53,050 bases of DNA from an uncultured Lachnospiraceae bacterium (GTDB lineage: Bacteria > Bacillota > Clostridia > Lachnospirales > Lachnospiraceae): assembly GCA_946534145.1 (NCBI GenBank), contig CAMNCH010000004.1, positions 1-53,050 of the forward strand, read 5' to 3'. Shown here one piece after another: positions 1-9,866 of the stretch. Made by a program: the position numbers and the translations under genes. The notes under the pieces are model-generated. The model saw only the letters and a list, made by a program, of their open reading frames with translations. It was not told the DNA's origin and did not search any database. Each line of letters opens with the position of its first letter. The stretch's first letter is position 1.

Positions 1-152
1 AGGCGCTTCCAGTTAATCTTCTTATGTTCTTTGTCTCCGCGCTTACCGATTGTGACGCGATATACAATGAACAGTGCCACAACCGCAAGCACAAGAATAA
101 CCCCCGTAAGGAGGTATTCTCGCGCCAGATTAACTATAGATTCTATTAACAT
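1..152 (-). CDS. N-terminal fragment of a small membrane protein, possibly VanZ-like (truncated by window edge)
   Basis: Minus-strand reading from ATG at 152: MLIESIVNLAREYLLTGVILVLAVVALFIVYRVTIGKRGDKEHKKINWKR, open to window edge; one TM segment. Confidence 0.5.
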   Translation of the reverse strand, partial: MLIESIVNLAREYLLTGVILVLAVVALFIVYRVTIGKRGDKEHKKINWKR

Positions 153-168
153 TTAAAACTCCAAATTA

Positions 169-972
169 TTACTCGATCTTTGTTCCAGGAAGGTGCAGAT
201 GCTTCTTGCCCGGCAAAAGCTTAATGTCTATAAAGGATATATCCACCTTAAACAAAAGTTTCATAAGCCACGAGAAGAATATCACCACCAGAATGGGTAT
301 GAGGCAGGAGGTTACCATCATAACCGCAATAGCCTCCACAAAACGGCTGAGTAAGCCCGTAACATAATCAACCACCGTAACGGCCGCATTCTTGATCCAG
401 TTTAGAAACTTCTCAACCGCTCCCGCATCTTCATCCGAAACCGTAATCTCGGATGCTGTGGTAATGGTCTCCTGAAGTGTGCTCTCATAAGTATTGTAAA
501 TCGTCTCCGAAGTCTTAACGCTTATGGGAATCAAAAAATAAACCAGCACCGCAAAAATGCCCAGTTTAAGAGAAGCCACCTTGGCCTTGTCCTTCTTGCC
601 GATTATACCTATGCCCAGTATCACGCACACTAACGGAATGAGTATGGAAAAAGAAACATACCCAAGTATTGTAATCAAATATTTCTCAAGATACAAGGCA
701 CTCAGCACTATAACAAAATAAGTGCCCAGTTCCGCAAACTGCTCCGCAATGGGCGTACATGTATCATCGGGTAAAAGCGTAATCACCGCCGACACCGCCG
801 TGGCTCCTGCGGTAAGTTTGAGTGTATTGCCGATTTCTTTGTCAAGCTGCTCAAATGTATTTCTGTGATGATCCACATTAACTGCCGCGGGAGTAATAAC
901 CGTTATGGAAAAAAGTGCCACTGCCGCAAGCAAAAGTGCTATAGCCGTTTTCTTTAAAATCTCTGTATTCAT
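169..972 (-). CDS. Polytopic membrane protein of unknown function
   Basis: 267-aa ORF with signal/TM segments. Confidence 0.75.
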   Translation of the reverse strand: MNTEILKKTAIALLLAAVALFSITVITPAAVNVDHHRNTFEQLDKEIGNTLKLTAGATAVSAVITLLPDDTCTPIAEQFAELGTYFVIVLSALYLEKYLITILGYVSFSILIPLVCVILGIGIIGKKDKAKVASLKLGIFAVLVYFLIPISVKTSETIYNTYESTLQETITTASEITVSDEDAGAVEKFLNWIKNAAVTVVDYVTGLLSRFVEAIAVMMVTSCLIPILVVIFFSWLMKLLFKVDISFIDIKLLPGKKHLHLPGTKIE

Positions 973-985
973 GACCCTGTCCTCC

Positions 986-1660
986 CTACTCTCTCACCGT
1001 TACAATACTGTAATCGTCAGCTGCCGAAACGGACTTTGCAAAAGAAAGAATCATCTTCTCGGCGCTTTCGTCGGCATTATTAAGAAGTCCTCTCGAAACC
1101 GCATTTTCCTGTGCCTTTTGTTTGAAGGCAGCCATGGAATCGTTGAACTTGTCGGTGGTAACCTTGTTCCAGAGACCGTTCTTCTCTTCATACTTCTTAA
1201 AGCTGTCATTGTCGATAGTCACGGAAGTAATCTCGGCCTTGGGAATCTTAATGGTGATAATCTTCTGCTCATCGTCCTTAACAACCGTTATCTTACTGCA
1301 GTCAATGCCCGCAGCCACAACTCCGTCATAGCTGTAGGTAAAAGAAGCCGTCGAATCAAAAATCCAGAACTTCTCCGTATTGGTATACTCCTCAAGCTGG
1401 GTAAAATAATACTCTTGCGTTACAAGGGTACCCATCTCGCGAAGTCCGTCCTCAATAACCTTGGTGTCTATTTTAACCTCTACCTTGACATTGTCTTTAT
1501 TGTAAAGTTTTGAAGTGCTTGAAACACTGCCGCCTTCGGGTGTTACGGTACCGCTGTTGCGACCGCCTTTAAAAAGCTTAACCCCGAATACTATTACAAT
1601 CACGGCAAGGATTATATTCAGTACCAGAAATACTATCTGTTTGGTAGTCCATTTTTTCAT
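986..1660 (-). CDS. DUF4230-like membrane-anchored protein
   Basis: 224-aa ORF, single N-terminal TM, sequence resembles DUF4230 family. Confidence 0.7.
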   Translation of the reverse strand: MKKWTTKQIVFLVLNIILAVIVIVFGVKLFKGGRNSGTVTPEGGSVSSTSKLYNKDNVKVEVKIDTKVIEDGLREMGTLVTQEYYFTQLEEYTNTEKFWIFDSTASFTYSYDGVVAAGIDCSKITVVKDDEQKIITIKIPKAEITSVTIDNDSFKKYEEKNGLWNKVTTDKFNDSMAAFKQKAQENAVSRGLLNNADESAEKMILSFAKSVSAADDYSIVTVRE

Positions 1661-1723
1661 ATCCGCAACCCTCCATAACTAAAAACTATACGTGATTACA
1701 GCATATTGTCAAGGCACATAGGA

Positions 1724-1752
1724 AAAGACCTACCCAATCGGATAAGTCTTTT
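1724..1752 (-). terminator. Rho-independent terminator after GGDEF gene
   Basis: Minus strand AAGACTTATCCGATTGGGTAGGTCTTTTCC, imperfect hairpin with short U-run. Confidence 0.5.
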
Positions 1753-1757
1753 TAACT

Positions 1758-3170
1758 TCACATATTCCCTGCAGATTGCCTTCCGCGTCTTTCCGCATCC
1801 GGATGCGCATCGTAAAAATCTGCTTTATTCTTGTACATGGCGGCATCGGCATCCTTCATTATTTTCTTAATATTTGTGCCCGAATCGCTGTAGCTTGCGC
1901 CCAGGGCAAAAGAAGGTTCTCCGGGCACTGCGGACGCTTTGTCAAGTTCCTCATACAAAGCCTCAAATTCTTCTCTTTTGAGGTCAGTAGTAATAATCAC
2001 GAACTCGTCTCCGCCTGCGCGGTAAACGTCCCTGCCTTTGCAGACACCCGTCAGTTTGGAAGCTATCCTCTTAATCATCTTGTCACCTTCACTGTGACCC
2101 ATGGTGTCGTTGACGTTTTTAAGGCCGTTCATGTCGACGTATATCACGCCTGTTCCTTTGACGGGACAGACCGTACCGTCGGCAAGCTCCATCACCCGCT
2201 TATTCATGGCATTCCTGTTGAACACACCCGTAAGAAGGTCTCTTGTACCGAGAATTTCAAGCTGCTCACGCATACGGAAATTTTCAACTTCCGCAGAAAG
2301 AATGTAGGAGTTAAGCTCCATTATTTCTCTTATAAAGGCAGTGTTTTCAACGTTAAAATTGGTGGCAAAAATGTATCCGTATATGGTCTCTCTGTTGCGA
2401 AGCGGATAAAGAACAAGGCTCTTAACCCCCGAAAACTTAAGGGAATTGTACCAGGCAGGATTCTTTTGCTCCACAACCTTTAACTCGTCTTCGCCCGAAA
2501 TAATGACACAATTGGAGCCGTGCATAAAATCTTCCCAGGATTCCACAATATCGTAAAACTCCTCTTTGAAGAATACGTCCTCATCCTCCGGCGCAAACTG
2601 GGCGCCGCTGTCATAACACATTATATCGATTTCTTTTTTCCGGGGATGAATAAGAATAATGGCACAGCCGTCGGACTCGCACTGGTTCCTTATGTCCTTG
2701 ACAACCCAGTCGAGAGTAGGCTTAAACTCATCGTTCATCCTGAACATAATACAGGTCTTAAGCACATGAAGCGCCGTATCCGCAGAGATATCGGACATTT
2801 TCTCCGTATCCGTCTTTTTATTCATCTCATAGGAAAAAAGACAGTATCCGTTGCCCTCTTCATCCTCCTCAAGCGGGAGCATATAAAAATCAAGCCACGC
2901 TTCATAAAGTGTGGCATTAACATACTGATGAGAAATCCTGCTACCCGCCACGCAGGCCTTTACCAGCGCCTCAAAATTGGAATCCGCCTCAATATAATAC
3001 GAATACGGTCTTCCGGGGACAAACTCCTCCGAAAGTCTGCCTACGGATGCAAGATACTTTTTATTGGCAGCAACTATGGTAACTGCTTTCTCTCTGTCTT
3101 TTTCATTAACTCGGTGAGATACCACACAGGCTATTCCCTTGAAGGCCTCTATCATCTTAACGAAGTCCAT
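1758..3170 (-). CDS. GGDEF-domain diguanylate cyclase
   Basis: Motif AGGDEFVII; RDLLTGVFNRNAM start of GGDEF domain. Confidence 0.9.
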   Translation of the reverse strand: MDFVKMIEAFKGIACVVSHRVNEKDREKAVTIVAANKKYLASVGRLSEEFVPGRPYSYYIEADSNFEALVKACVAGSRISHQYVNATLYEAWLDFYMLPLEEDEEGNGYCLFSYEMNKKTDTEKMSDISADTALHVLKTCIMFRMNDEFKPTLDWVVKDIRNQCESDGCAIILIHPRKKEIDIMCYDSGAQFAPEDEDVFFKEEFYDIVESWEDFMHGSNCVIISGEDELKVVEQKNPAWYNSLKFSGVKSLVLYPLRNRETIYGYIFATNFNVENTAFIREIMELNSYILSAEVENFRMREQLEILGTRDLLTGVFNRNAMNKRVMELADGTVCPVKGTGVIYVDMNGLKNVNDTMGHSEGDKMIKRIASKLTGVCKGRDVYRAGGDEFVIITTDLKREEFEALYEELDKASAVPGEPSFALGASYSDSGTNIKKIMKDADAAMYKNKADFYDAHPDAERRGRQSAGNM

Positions 3171-3233
3171 AAATTCCCCTTCTCATTTAAACATGGCTAC
3201 ATCAATGATGATAATATATGTGAATTAACGGGT

Positions 3234-3944
3234 TTATAAAGCGGACCCGTCAAAAGAAGGATTCTGAATGCCCTGCCCGGAAGCGTTGCCTCTAAAGTTT
3301 TTAACATAGAATTTCTCCTGATTAACTATCCAACAGGATAAAAGCACAATTCCGGCATGCATGCAAAGTGAAACTGCAAACCCAATGATTACCGCAGCAG
3401 AAATTCGTCCGAACAATCCTCCGTAAATCATTGAAACAAAAGAATATGCCATCAGGGCAAGAACCGGAATCCATGCATATTTCATGGTCGGGCTTATTCT
3501 GCCTTTTTTGTGAACCTTAACCTCGGCCATAATAATGCCCAGTGCAATAAGACTTGTTAACATTCCAATCACCGATCCCCGCATATCGAAGTTCTGTGTC
3601 ATATCCAGGTATTCACTCATATCCATTTTCTGTACCACGTCAATACTCATGGCAAACAGGCCAAAGCAAATGAGATAAATCACAAAAATGACGGTAGAAA
3701 CGGTGTTAAGCTTCTGCGGTTCATTCTTCCTGTACGCATTCCAGTAAATAAAGGCCACATAAGCAATGATTCCGAAGATAATAAGCCCCATGAATATCAT
3801 GATTCCTCTCATGGACGGATAGCCGTCGTCCGGTATAAATCCCATCGCCACTAAACCAACGAGACACACAAACGCTATTGCTCCGAATCCTATGTTTAAA
3901 ATAATAAGTGTTGCTTTACCCAAAGCAGTTCTTTCTGTACCCAT
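3234..3944 (-). CDS. Hypothetical multi-TM membrane protein
   Basis: 236-aa ORF, several TM segments. Confidence 0.7.
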   Translation of the reverse strand: MGTERTALGKATLIILNIGFGAIAFVCLVGLVAMGFIPDDGYPSMRGIMIFMGLIIFGIIAYVAFIYWNAYRKNEPQKLNTVSTVIFVIYLICFGLFAMSIDVVQKMDMSEYLDMTQNFDMRGSVIGMLTSLIALGIIMAEVKVHKKGRISPTMKYAWIPVLALMAYSFVSMIYGGLFGRISAAVIIGFAVSLCMHAGIVLLSCWIVNQEKFYVKNFRGNASGQGIQNPSFDGSAL

Positions 3945-3992
3945 ACCATTCTCCCTGATAATGTTTTTTGTATAACTGTTAGCGCTCCCGGC

Positions 3993-4300
3993 TATTGGTA
4001 GGCTGGGAACGGCGCCTAGTATCCTCCCGCTGTCGCGCCCTTTTGCTCCAGCCGGCTGGCAGGCTAGGAACGGTGCCTATTATTGAACCAAAAAACGGTT
4101 CAATAATCCTCCCGCTGTCGCGCCATTTTTTCACGCCTATTGGTAGGCTAGGAGCGGCGCCTATTATCGACCCTAAAAAACAGGCTCGATAATCCTCCCG
4201 CTGTCGCGCCATAAAAATGCAAAAATCCCCATGCCTCGCTTTGTGCAAGCACAGCGATTCATGCGAATTTTCACATTTTTGCACCGCTCCTAGCCTACCA
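3993..4300. repeat. Intergenic repeat: three direct copies plus one inverted core copy (TGGTAGGCTAGGAGCGGYGC...CCTCCCGCTGTCGCGCC)
   Basis: Direct copies at ~3996-4039, ~4057-4124 and ~4141-4210; inverted 20-nt core at 4281-4300 (19/20 match to rc of 4141-4160). Confidence 0.85.
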
Positions 4301-5735
4301 GCCAGTCATACATCTCCTGATATTTGAGGGCACTTTTGTGCCAGGAGAAGTCGGCGGCCATAGCTCGGTCGATGAGTTTGTTCCATTCGCGTTTTTTGTC
4401 ATAGTAGATGCGTTCCGCATTTCTGATGCAGGCTAACATTTCGTGAGCGTTGTAATTGGTGAAGGAGAATCCTGTTCCTTTGCTCTCGTACTCGTTATAA
4501 GGCTCTACGGTGTCCTTTAAGCCGCCTGTTTCGCGCACGATGGGAATAGTGCCGTAACGAAGGGCAATGAGCTGTGAAAGGCCGCAGGGCTCAAATAATG
4601 AGGGCATTAAGAATGCGTCACAGGATGCATATACTCTGTGGGCAAGTTCATCAGAGTAATAGATGTTGGCGGATACTTTGTCGCCGTACTTCCAGTCAAA
4701 GTGTCTGAACATGTTCTCGTAACGTTCTTCGCCGGTACCCACCACTACTATCTGGACATTGTCCTGACAGAGCTCGTCCATCATATATGCTATAAGGTCG
4801 AGACCCTTCTGGTCCGTAAGTCTTGAGATAATACCTATCATCATGGTCTTGGCATTGACCGCAAGGCCCAGTTCTGCCTGAAGAGCCGTTTTGTTCTTGG
4901 GTTTTTCTTTTCTGAAGGTGATTGCGTCAAAAGGATACTTTAATGCCTTGTCAGTTGCCGGATTGAATTCGTCGTAGTCGATACCGTTAACGATACCGCG
5001 AAGGTCCCTTGCCCGGGCCGAAAGAAGGCCGTTTAAGCCCTCGCCGTAGAAATCGGTCATAATCTCCTGAGCATAGGTCTGGCTTACGGTAGTGATGGCA
5101 TCGGCATAGACAAGACCGCCCTTCAAAAGGTTGGCGTCCTTGTAAGCTTCAAGTTTGTCTGATGTAAAGAAATAGTCTGAAAGTCCGGTAATGCTCTTAA
5201 CCGCCTTAACGTCCCATTTACCCTGGAACTTAAGGTTGTGGATGGTCATAACGCTCTTGATGCCTCTGTAGAATTCAGAGCCCATGAAGCGTTCTTTTAA
5301 ATATACCGGCACAAGACCCGTCTGCCAGTCGTGACAATGAATGACATCCGGCTGAAAATCTATTAAAGGAAGGGCAGATAAAACCGCCTTTGAGAAATAA
5401 GCATATTTTTCAATTTCAAAAAGCGGATCGTTGCCGTAAGGCTTAAGTCCGTTGAAATAATATTCGCTGTCGATAAAGTAGTAGGTAATTCCGTCCTCCA
5501 CAGCCGTAAGAACGCCCACATACTCATTCTTCCAGTTGTAGTCCATGTAGAAGTGGGTTAAGTACTGCATTTTCGCCTTAACCTCTTCCCTCATACAAGC
5601 GTACTTGGGAATAAATACCCTCACGTCAAAATACCTTTTGTCAATACACTTGGGAAGGGAACCCACAACGTCCGCAAGACCTCCCGTTTTGATAAAAGGA
5701 ACACCCTCACTTGCAACAAACAAAATTTTCTTCAT
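4290..5735 (-). CDS. glgA: Glycogen synthase (GT5)
   Basis: MKKILFVASEGVPFIKTGGLADVVGSLPK; PSLFEPCGLSQLIALRYGTIPIVRETGGL. Confidence 0.97.
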   Translation of the reverse strand: MKKILFVASEGVPFIKTGGLADVVGSLPKCIDKRYFDVRVFIPKYACMREEVKAKMQYLTHFYMDYNWKNEYVGVLTAVEDGITYYFIDSEYYFNGLKPYGNDPLFEIEKYAYFSKAVLSALPLIDFQPDVIHCHDWQTGLVPVYLKERFMGSEFYRGIKSVMTIHNLKFQGKWDVKAVKSITGLSDYFFTSDKLEAYKDANLLKGGLVYADAITTVSQTYAQEIMTDFYGEGLNGLLSARARDLRGIVNGIDYDEFNPATDKALKYPFDAITFRKEKPKNKTALQAELGLAVNAKTMMIGIISRLTDQKGLDLIAYMMDELCQDNVQIVVVGTGEERYENMFRHFDWKYGDKVSANIYYSDELAHRVYASCDAFLMPSLFEPCGLSQLIALRYGTIPIVRETGGLKDTVEPYNEYESKGTGFSFTNYNAHEMLACIRNAERIYYDKKREWNKLIDRAMAADFSWHKSALKYQEMYDWLVG

Positions 5736-5782
5736 GGTTTCTTTGCTCCATTCTGACTTTGATTTACTGCCTGTACCAATAA

Positions 5783-6469
5783 CTAATCCTTGATTAAATC
5801 TCTTACTATTTCCCCTGCTATCATAAGTCCCGCCACCGGAGGCACAAAAGAAATGCTGGCGGGAGTCCTGAGACCGGTTTTAACTGGAAGCTCTCTCGAA
5901 AAAAGAACCTTCACCCTCTTAATGCCCCTTTCTTTTAACTCGCGGCGCATAACCTTGGCCAGAGGACATACCTCGGTCTTACTGATGTCCGCAATCTGAA
6001 ACTGCCCGGGGTCGAGCTTATTGCCGGTACCCATGGAAGAAATCACTGGGACACCGGCTTCTTTAGACTTTTTGATAATCTCTATTTTGGCGGTGACCGT
6101 GTCCACGCAGTCCGCCACGTAATCCAACTCTCTAAAATCTATAATACTACTGTTTTCGGGTAAAAAAAAGCAATCATGAAGAGTTAACTTTATATCCGGA
6201 TTGATGTCTCGCAGACGCTTAGCAAAAGCATCTGTCTTCTTCATACCTATGGTTGAATGAAGGGCCACAATCTGTCTGTTGATATTAGTTATGTTAACCT
6301 CGTCCCTGTCGATGAGCATGAGATGCCCCACTCCGGCTCTGGCAAGGGCTTCACATACGTAGCCGCCTACTCCGCCGAGACCGAAAACCGCCACGGTCTT
6401 GCCTTTAAGGAGTTCAACCTTATCCGCCCCTATTAATTTCTCCGTTCTGTCAAAAATCGACTCAGACAA
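5783..6469 (-). CDS. tcdA: tRNA threonylcarbamoyladenosine dehydratase (TcdA/ThiF family)
   Basis: VAVFGLGGVGGYVCEALARAGVGHLMLIDRDEVNITNINRQ. Confidence 0.9.
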   Translation of the reverse strand: MSESIFDRTEKLIGADKVELLKGKTVAVFGLGGVGGYVCEALARAGVGHLMLIDRDEVNITNINRQIVALHSTIGMKKTDAFAKRLRDINPDIKLTLHDCFFLPENSSIIDFRELDYVADCVDTVTAKIEIIKKSKEAGVPVISSMGTGNKLDPGQFQIADISKTEVCPLAKVMRRELKERGIKRVKVLFSRELPVKTGLRTPASISFVPPVAGLMIAGEIVRDLIKD

Positions 6470-7655
6470 AATAGGTTACCCCCGTAAGAAGGAGCGCAAA
6501 ATACCACACTCCGCTGATTACATGCCACAGCATAACCGCCGCCGCGACAAAGCACAGGATTCTTTTTACAGTGCCTGTTCTTTTGTCAAAGATATCCCTG
6601 CACAATTTAACCATGGATATAAGGAAAGCGAAAAACAGTGCAATGGAATATCCCCACATAAAGTTACTGTCAAGGGCTCTCGCACCGGTCTCCACAAATA
6701 AAAAGACCTCAAGAAAGCCCACCGCCCACATGGCAAGTGTCCAAAGATAAAACTTGTCCCTGAAAAAATCAGTGAGGTGTATAAAAAACACAACAAGCAA
6801 AAAAGCAACGGATAAAATAAGTGAAACCTTGGGATGATCCCCGCGCATCTTAAGAGCATAAAAAGGCCTGAATGCGTAACCGTTTGAGCCGCCGTCGCCC
6901 GCCATTACTATGCTCTGAAGTATCATGACGCCGATGGGCAGCACAACAGTCATGCCTATGGAAAATACTCTTTTAAACTTTTCTCCGTACAGAAGATCCC
7001 TGATAAGAAGAAAGACCATCACAGGAGCAAAAACCGTCAAGAAGCTTGCCTTAAATCCTGTCGTTACGGTCAAAAGAAGGGTAAACACAATCCATTCACC
7101 GGGCTGAGGACCTTCCTCGTAGTCTTCATAAAGTTTTATGAAGGCAATAACGGTAAGTATAGCGAAAAACCTCATAAAAAGGTATGTGGAATTGTGCCAC
7201 ATATTGGCGCACTGATAGCCGATATAATGCTGTTTGTTGACGGCCGACACATAAAATGCGGTATGAATGTTTGCAAAAAAAGAAATCACAAGAACCGCTG
7301 CGTTCGGAATGCTATACTCGCTTCTCCTAAGCACTTCCCTTATAAGCTTCGCCGTAAGAGGAATCGCAAAAGCGGTTACCGCCGTAAGCGTGGCAGTGAT
7401 AAGCACAATACCGGTCTTAAGTCCGAATACCTTTACAAAAAACAGATATATAAAAGCCGCAAGGCTGTGGTAATATCCGTCATAGACCGCAAAACTTACA
7501 TGCGCTGCCGTATCCGATTCATACAGTGAAGTTCCTGTAAGCAAAGGCTGAAGCTGATTGTAAAACAAAAATGCCAGAAAGCCTGCGTAAACCGCAATAG
7601 CCGCAATATATATACACTTGTACAACCTGTCGTATTTTGAAACGGCTGTTTCCAT
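6462..7655 (-). CDS. Polytopic membrane protein of unknown function
   Basis: 397-aa ORF, ~10 hydrophobic segments, overlaps both neighbours by a few nt. Confidence 0.75.
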   Translation of the reverse strand: METAVSKYDRLYKCIYIAAIAVYAGFLAFLFYNQLQPLLTGTSLYESDTAAHVSFAVYDGYYHSLAAFIYLFFVKVFGLKTGIVLITATLTAVTAFAIPLTAKLIREVLRRSEYSIPNAAVLVISFFANIHTAFYVSAVNKQHYIGYQCANMWHNSTYLFMRFFAILTVIAFIKLYEDYEEGPQPGEWIVFTLLLTVTTGFKASFLTVFAPVMVFLLIRDLLYGEKFKRVFSIGMTVVLPIGVMILQSIVMAGDGGSNGYAFRPFYALKMRGDHPKVSLILSVAFLLVVFFIHLTDFFRDKFYLWTLAMWAVGFLEVFLFVETGARALDSNFMWGYSIALFFAFLISMVKLCRDIFDKRTGTVKRILCFVAAAVMLWHVISGVWYFALLLTGVTYFV

Positions 7656-9340
7656 TATAAACTTTCCTTTCGCTCATCGGCTTTTTGTTTTAATTCCCTG
7701 GCATTGGAAAGGGTTGCCTCGTCCAAAGAATCTGAGCCGAGCATCCTCGCCAGTTCTCTTATTTCCCCGTCATCGTCGAGTCTTAATATGTTGGTAACGG
7801 TGCTGCCCCCATCCACGCTCTTGACTATCTCAAAGTGAGAGTCCGCCGAAGCCGCAATCTGGGCAAGGTGGGTAATGGCTATTACCTGATGCTCTCTCGA
7901 AAGCTTGGAGAGGCGTCCCGCCACTTTCCAGGCCGTACGACCGCTGATACCCGCATCTATTTCGTCAAAAATAAGGGCATCCACCTCGTCTTTTTTGGCA
8001 AGGATAGTCTTGATGGCCAGCATGATTCTGGAAAGTTCGCCGCCGCTTGCAACATTTTTGATAGGCTTTATGGGTTCACCGGGGTTGGTGGATATCATAA
8101 ACTCTATTTTGTCAAAACCGTTTTTAGAAACGGTGTCACTGTCGCCTTCAAAGGCCACATCGAAACGTGAATCAAGGAAACTTAAGGACTTAAGTTCTTC
8201 AGCCAGAAGCTTGGAAAAATCGGCCGCCGCGCTCTTACGAAGTGCGCTTAAAGCCTGAGCCTTTTCTTTGTATTCTGCCAGTGAAGTGTTCACATCTTTT
8301 TTAAGTTTCTCTATGTATTCGCTTAAATTCTCAAGTTTCTCAAGTTCTGCGGACTTTTCGCCATAGTAAGCAAGTATTTTTTCTATGGTGGAGCCGAATT
8401 TAAGCTTAAGACCGTTAATGGTGTTAAGGCGCTCCTCCGTGCGGGCAAAATCCTCCTCGGAGAATTCAAGGCTCTCCGCATAGCGAGAAGCTTCCAAAGA
8501 AAAGTCTCCCAGCATATCCTCAACGCTTGCCAGAATCTCTGCCATGTGCTCCGCACCTTCATCCGTGGCGGATGCTTTGCGCATAAGCCCCAAAGCTCTG
8601 GAAATAAGGCTTCCCGCATCACCGTCCGCCCCCGAAGAAACAAGACCCATGGACTCATTGACGTAGCCTAAGAGCTTCTCGGAGGCCTGCATTTTTTTGT
8701 ATGCCTCTTCCAGTTCTTCGTCTTCGCCGGGCTTAAGGGCTGCCGCCTCGATTTCGTCGCATTCGTACTTAAGAAGGCTTATCTCCCGCTCTCTGCCCTC
8801 AGACATGTGCTCGGCCTTGTCAAGTTCGTCCTTAAGCTCTTCGTAGCGCTCACAAGCCAAAGAAACCGCATTGAGGGCATCTCTTACCTTCTCGCCCCCG
8901 AAAGCATCTATCATGTCGCGCTGCTTAATGTTGTTAAGAAGTGACTGATGCTCGTGCTGTCCGTGTATGTCAAGAAGACCCCCTGCCAGTTCTTTAACCT
9001 GACGAGCGGGCACCACCTCTCCGTTAATCTTAAAAATGTTTTTGGTCTGGGTGAATTTTCTTGATACGCATACGCAGCCGTCATCGGCTTCGATTTCCAT
9101 AGATTCTAAGGTTTTGCGGGCAGATTCGTTAAGAGAAAAAACAAGCTCCACAAAAGCTTCTTCCTCCCCCGTACGTATAATCTCCTTATCCGCCTTGGCC
9201 CCCAGGGCAAGATTAACGGACCCTAAAAGCACCGATTTGCCGGCGCCGGTTTCACCCGTTAAAATATTAAGCCCCTTAGTGAAAGAAATCTCGCAATCCT
9301 TAATAAGTGCAAGGTTTCTTACGTGCATATACTCTAACAT
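7655..9340 (-). CDS. recN: DNA repair protein RecN
   Basis: MLEYMHVRNLALIKDCEISFTKGLNILTGETGAGKSVLL; VASGGELSRIMLAIK; LIFDEIDAGISGR. Confidence 0.97.
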   Translation of the reverse strand: MLEYMHVRNLALIKDCEISFTKGLNILTGETGAGKSVLLGSVNLALGAKADKEIIRTGEEEAFVELVFSLNESARKTLESMEIEADDGCVCVSRKFTQTKNIFKINGEVVPARQVKELAGGLLDIHGQHEHQSLLNNIKQRDMIDAFGGEKVRDALNAVSLACERYEELKDELDKAEHMSEGREREISLLKYECDEIEAAALKPGEDEELEEAYKKMQASEKLLGYVNESMGLVSSGADGDAGSLISRALGLMRKASATDEGAEHMAEILASVEDMLGDFSLEASRYAESLEFSEEDFARTEERLNTINGLKLKFGSTIEKILAYYGEKSAELEKLENLSEYIEKLKKDVNTSLAEYKEKAQALSALRKSAAADFSKLLAEELKSLSFLDSRFDVAFEGDSDTVSKNGFDKIEFMISTNPGEPIKPIKNVASGGELSRIMLAIKTILAKKDEVDALIFDEIDAGISGRTAWKVAGRLSKLSREHQVIAITHLAQIAASADSHFEIVKSVDGGSTVTNILRLDDDGEIRELARMLGSDSLDEATLSNARELKQKADERKESL

Positions 9341-9393
9341 AATTTACTGCCTTTTCTCTCCCGGAGTTTGGCTTTAAATCTATCCTAAAGGTA

Positions 9394-9846
9394 CTAAACC
9401 CCTATGATACTCTTAATACGATCCATAACGATTCTCGTGTCTTCCACGGTCTTTATGGCCATCATAATGGTGTCGTCACCCGCTATGGTGCCCACAATCT
9501 CGGAATACTTCAAAGAATCAACCGCAGCCGCCACAGCCATGGCCATTCCCGATACCGTCTTGATTACAAGGATGTTCTGAGCCATGTCGATGGACACAAA
9601 TCCGTCGGTTAACACTCTCTTAAATTTCTCGTCGAGTTCATGGTCGTTGTCTGCATCTATTGCATACTTCTGACGTCCGTTGCCAAGATTTTTCTTGTAA
9701 AGGTGAAGGGTATTGATATCCCTTGAAACCGTGGCCTGGGTTACGCTGAAGCCCTCCTCGAGAAGAAGTCTGCAAAGCTCGTCCTGAGTGTCGATGTCAT
9801 ACTTGTCAATAAGTTCAAGTATTTTCTTGTGTCTTACGTTTTTCAC
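9394..9846 (-). CDS. argR: Arginine repressor
   Basis: 150 aa, SVTQATVSRDI; GTIAGDDTIM C-terminal core. Confidence 0.95.
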   Translation of the reverse strand: MKNVRHKKILELIDKYDIDTQDELCRLLLEEGFSVTQATVSRDINTLHLYKKNLGNGRQKYAIDADNDHELDEKFKRVLTDGFVSIDMAQNILVIKTVSGMAMAVAAAVDSLKYSEIVGTIAGDDTIMMAIKTVEDTRIVMDRIKSIIGV

Positions 9847-9866
9847 TATTTTCCCCTTTTTCCGTC

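Noticed and set aside
905-1513. Plus-strand ORFs throughout the window (e.g. 905-1513, 1776-2483, 34714-35619, 47418-48029)
   Set aside because: They are antisense to strongly recognisable minus-strand genes, lack recognisable domains and usually lack an RBS; treated as shadow ORFs.
3979-4284. 101-aa minus ORF (MQKCENSHES...) downstream of glgA
   Set aside because: Consists entirely of the nucleotide repeat; copy 1 lacks the hairpin segment and the translated repeats do not form a consistent protein repeat. Likely an artefact of the repeat, though translation cannot be excluded.
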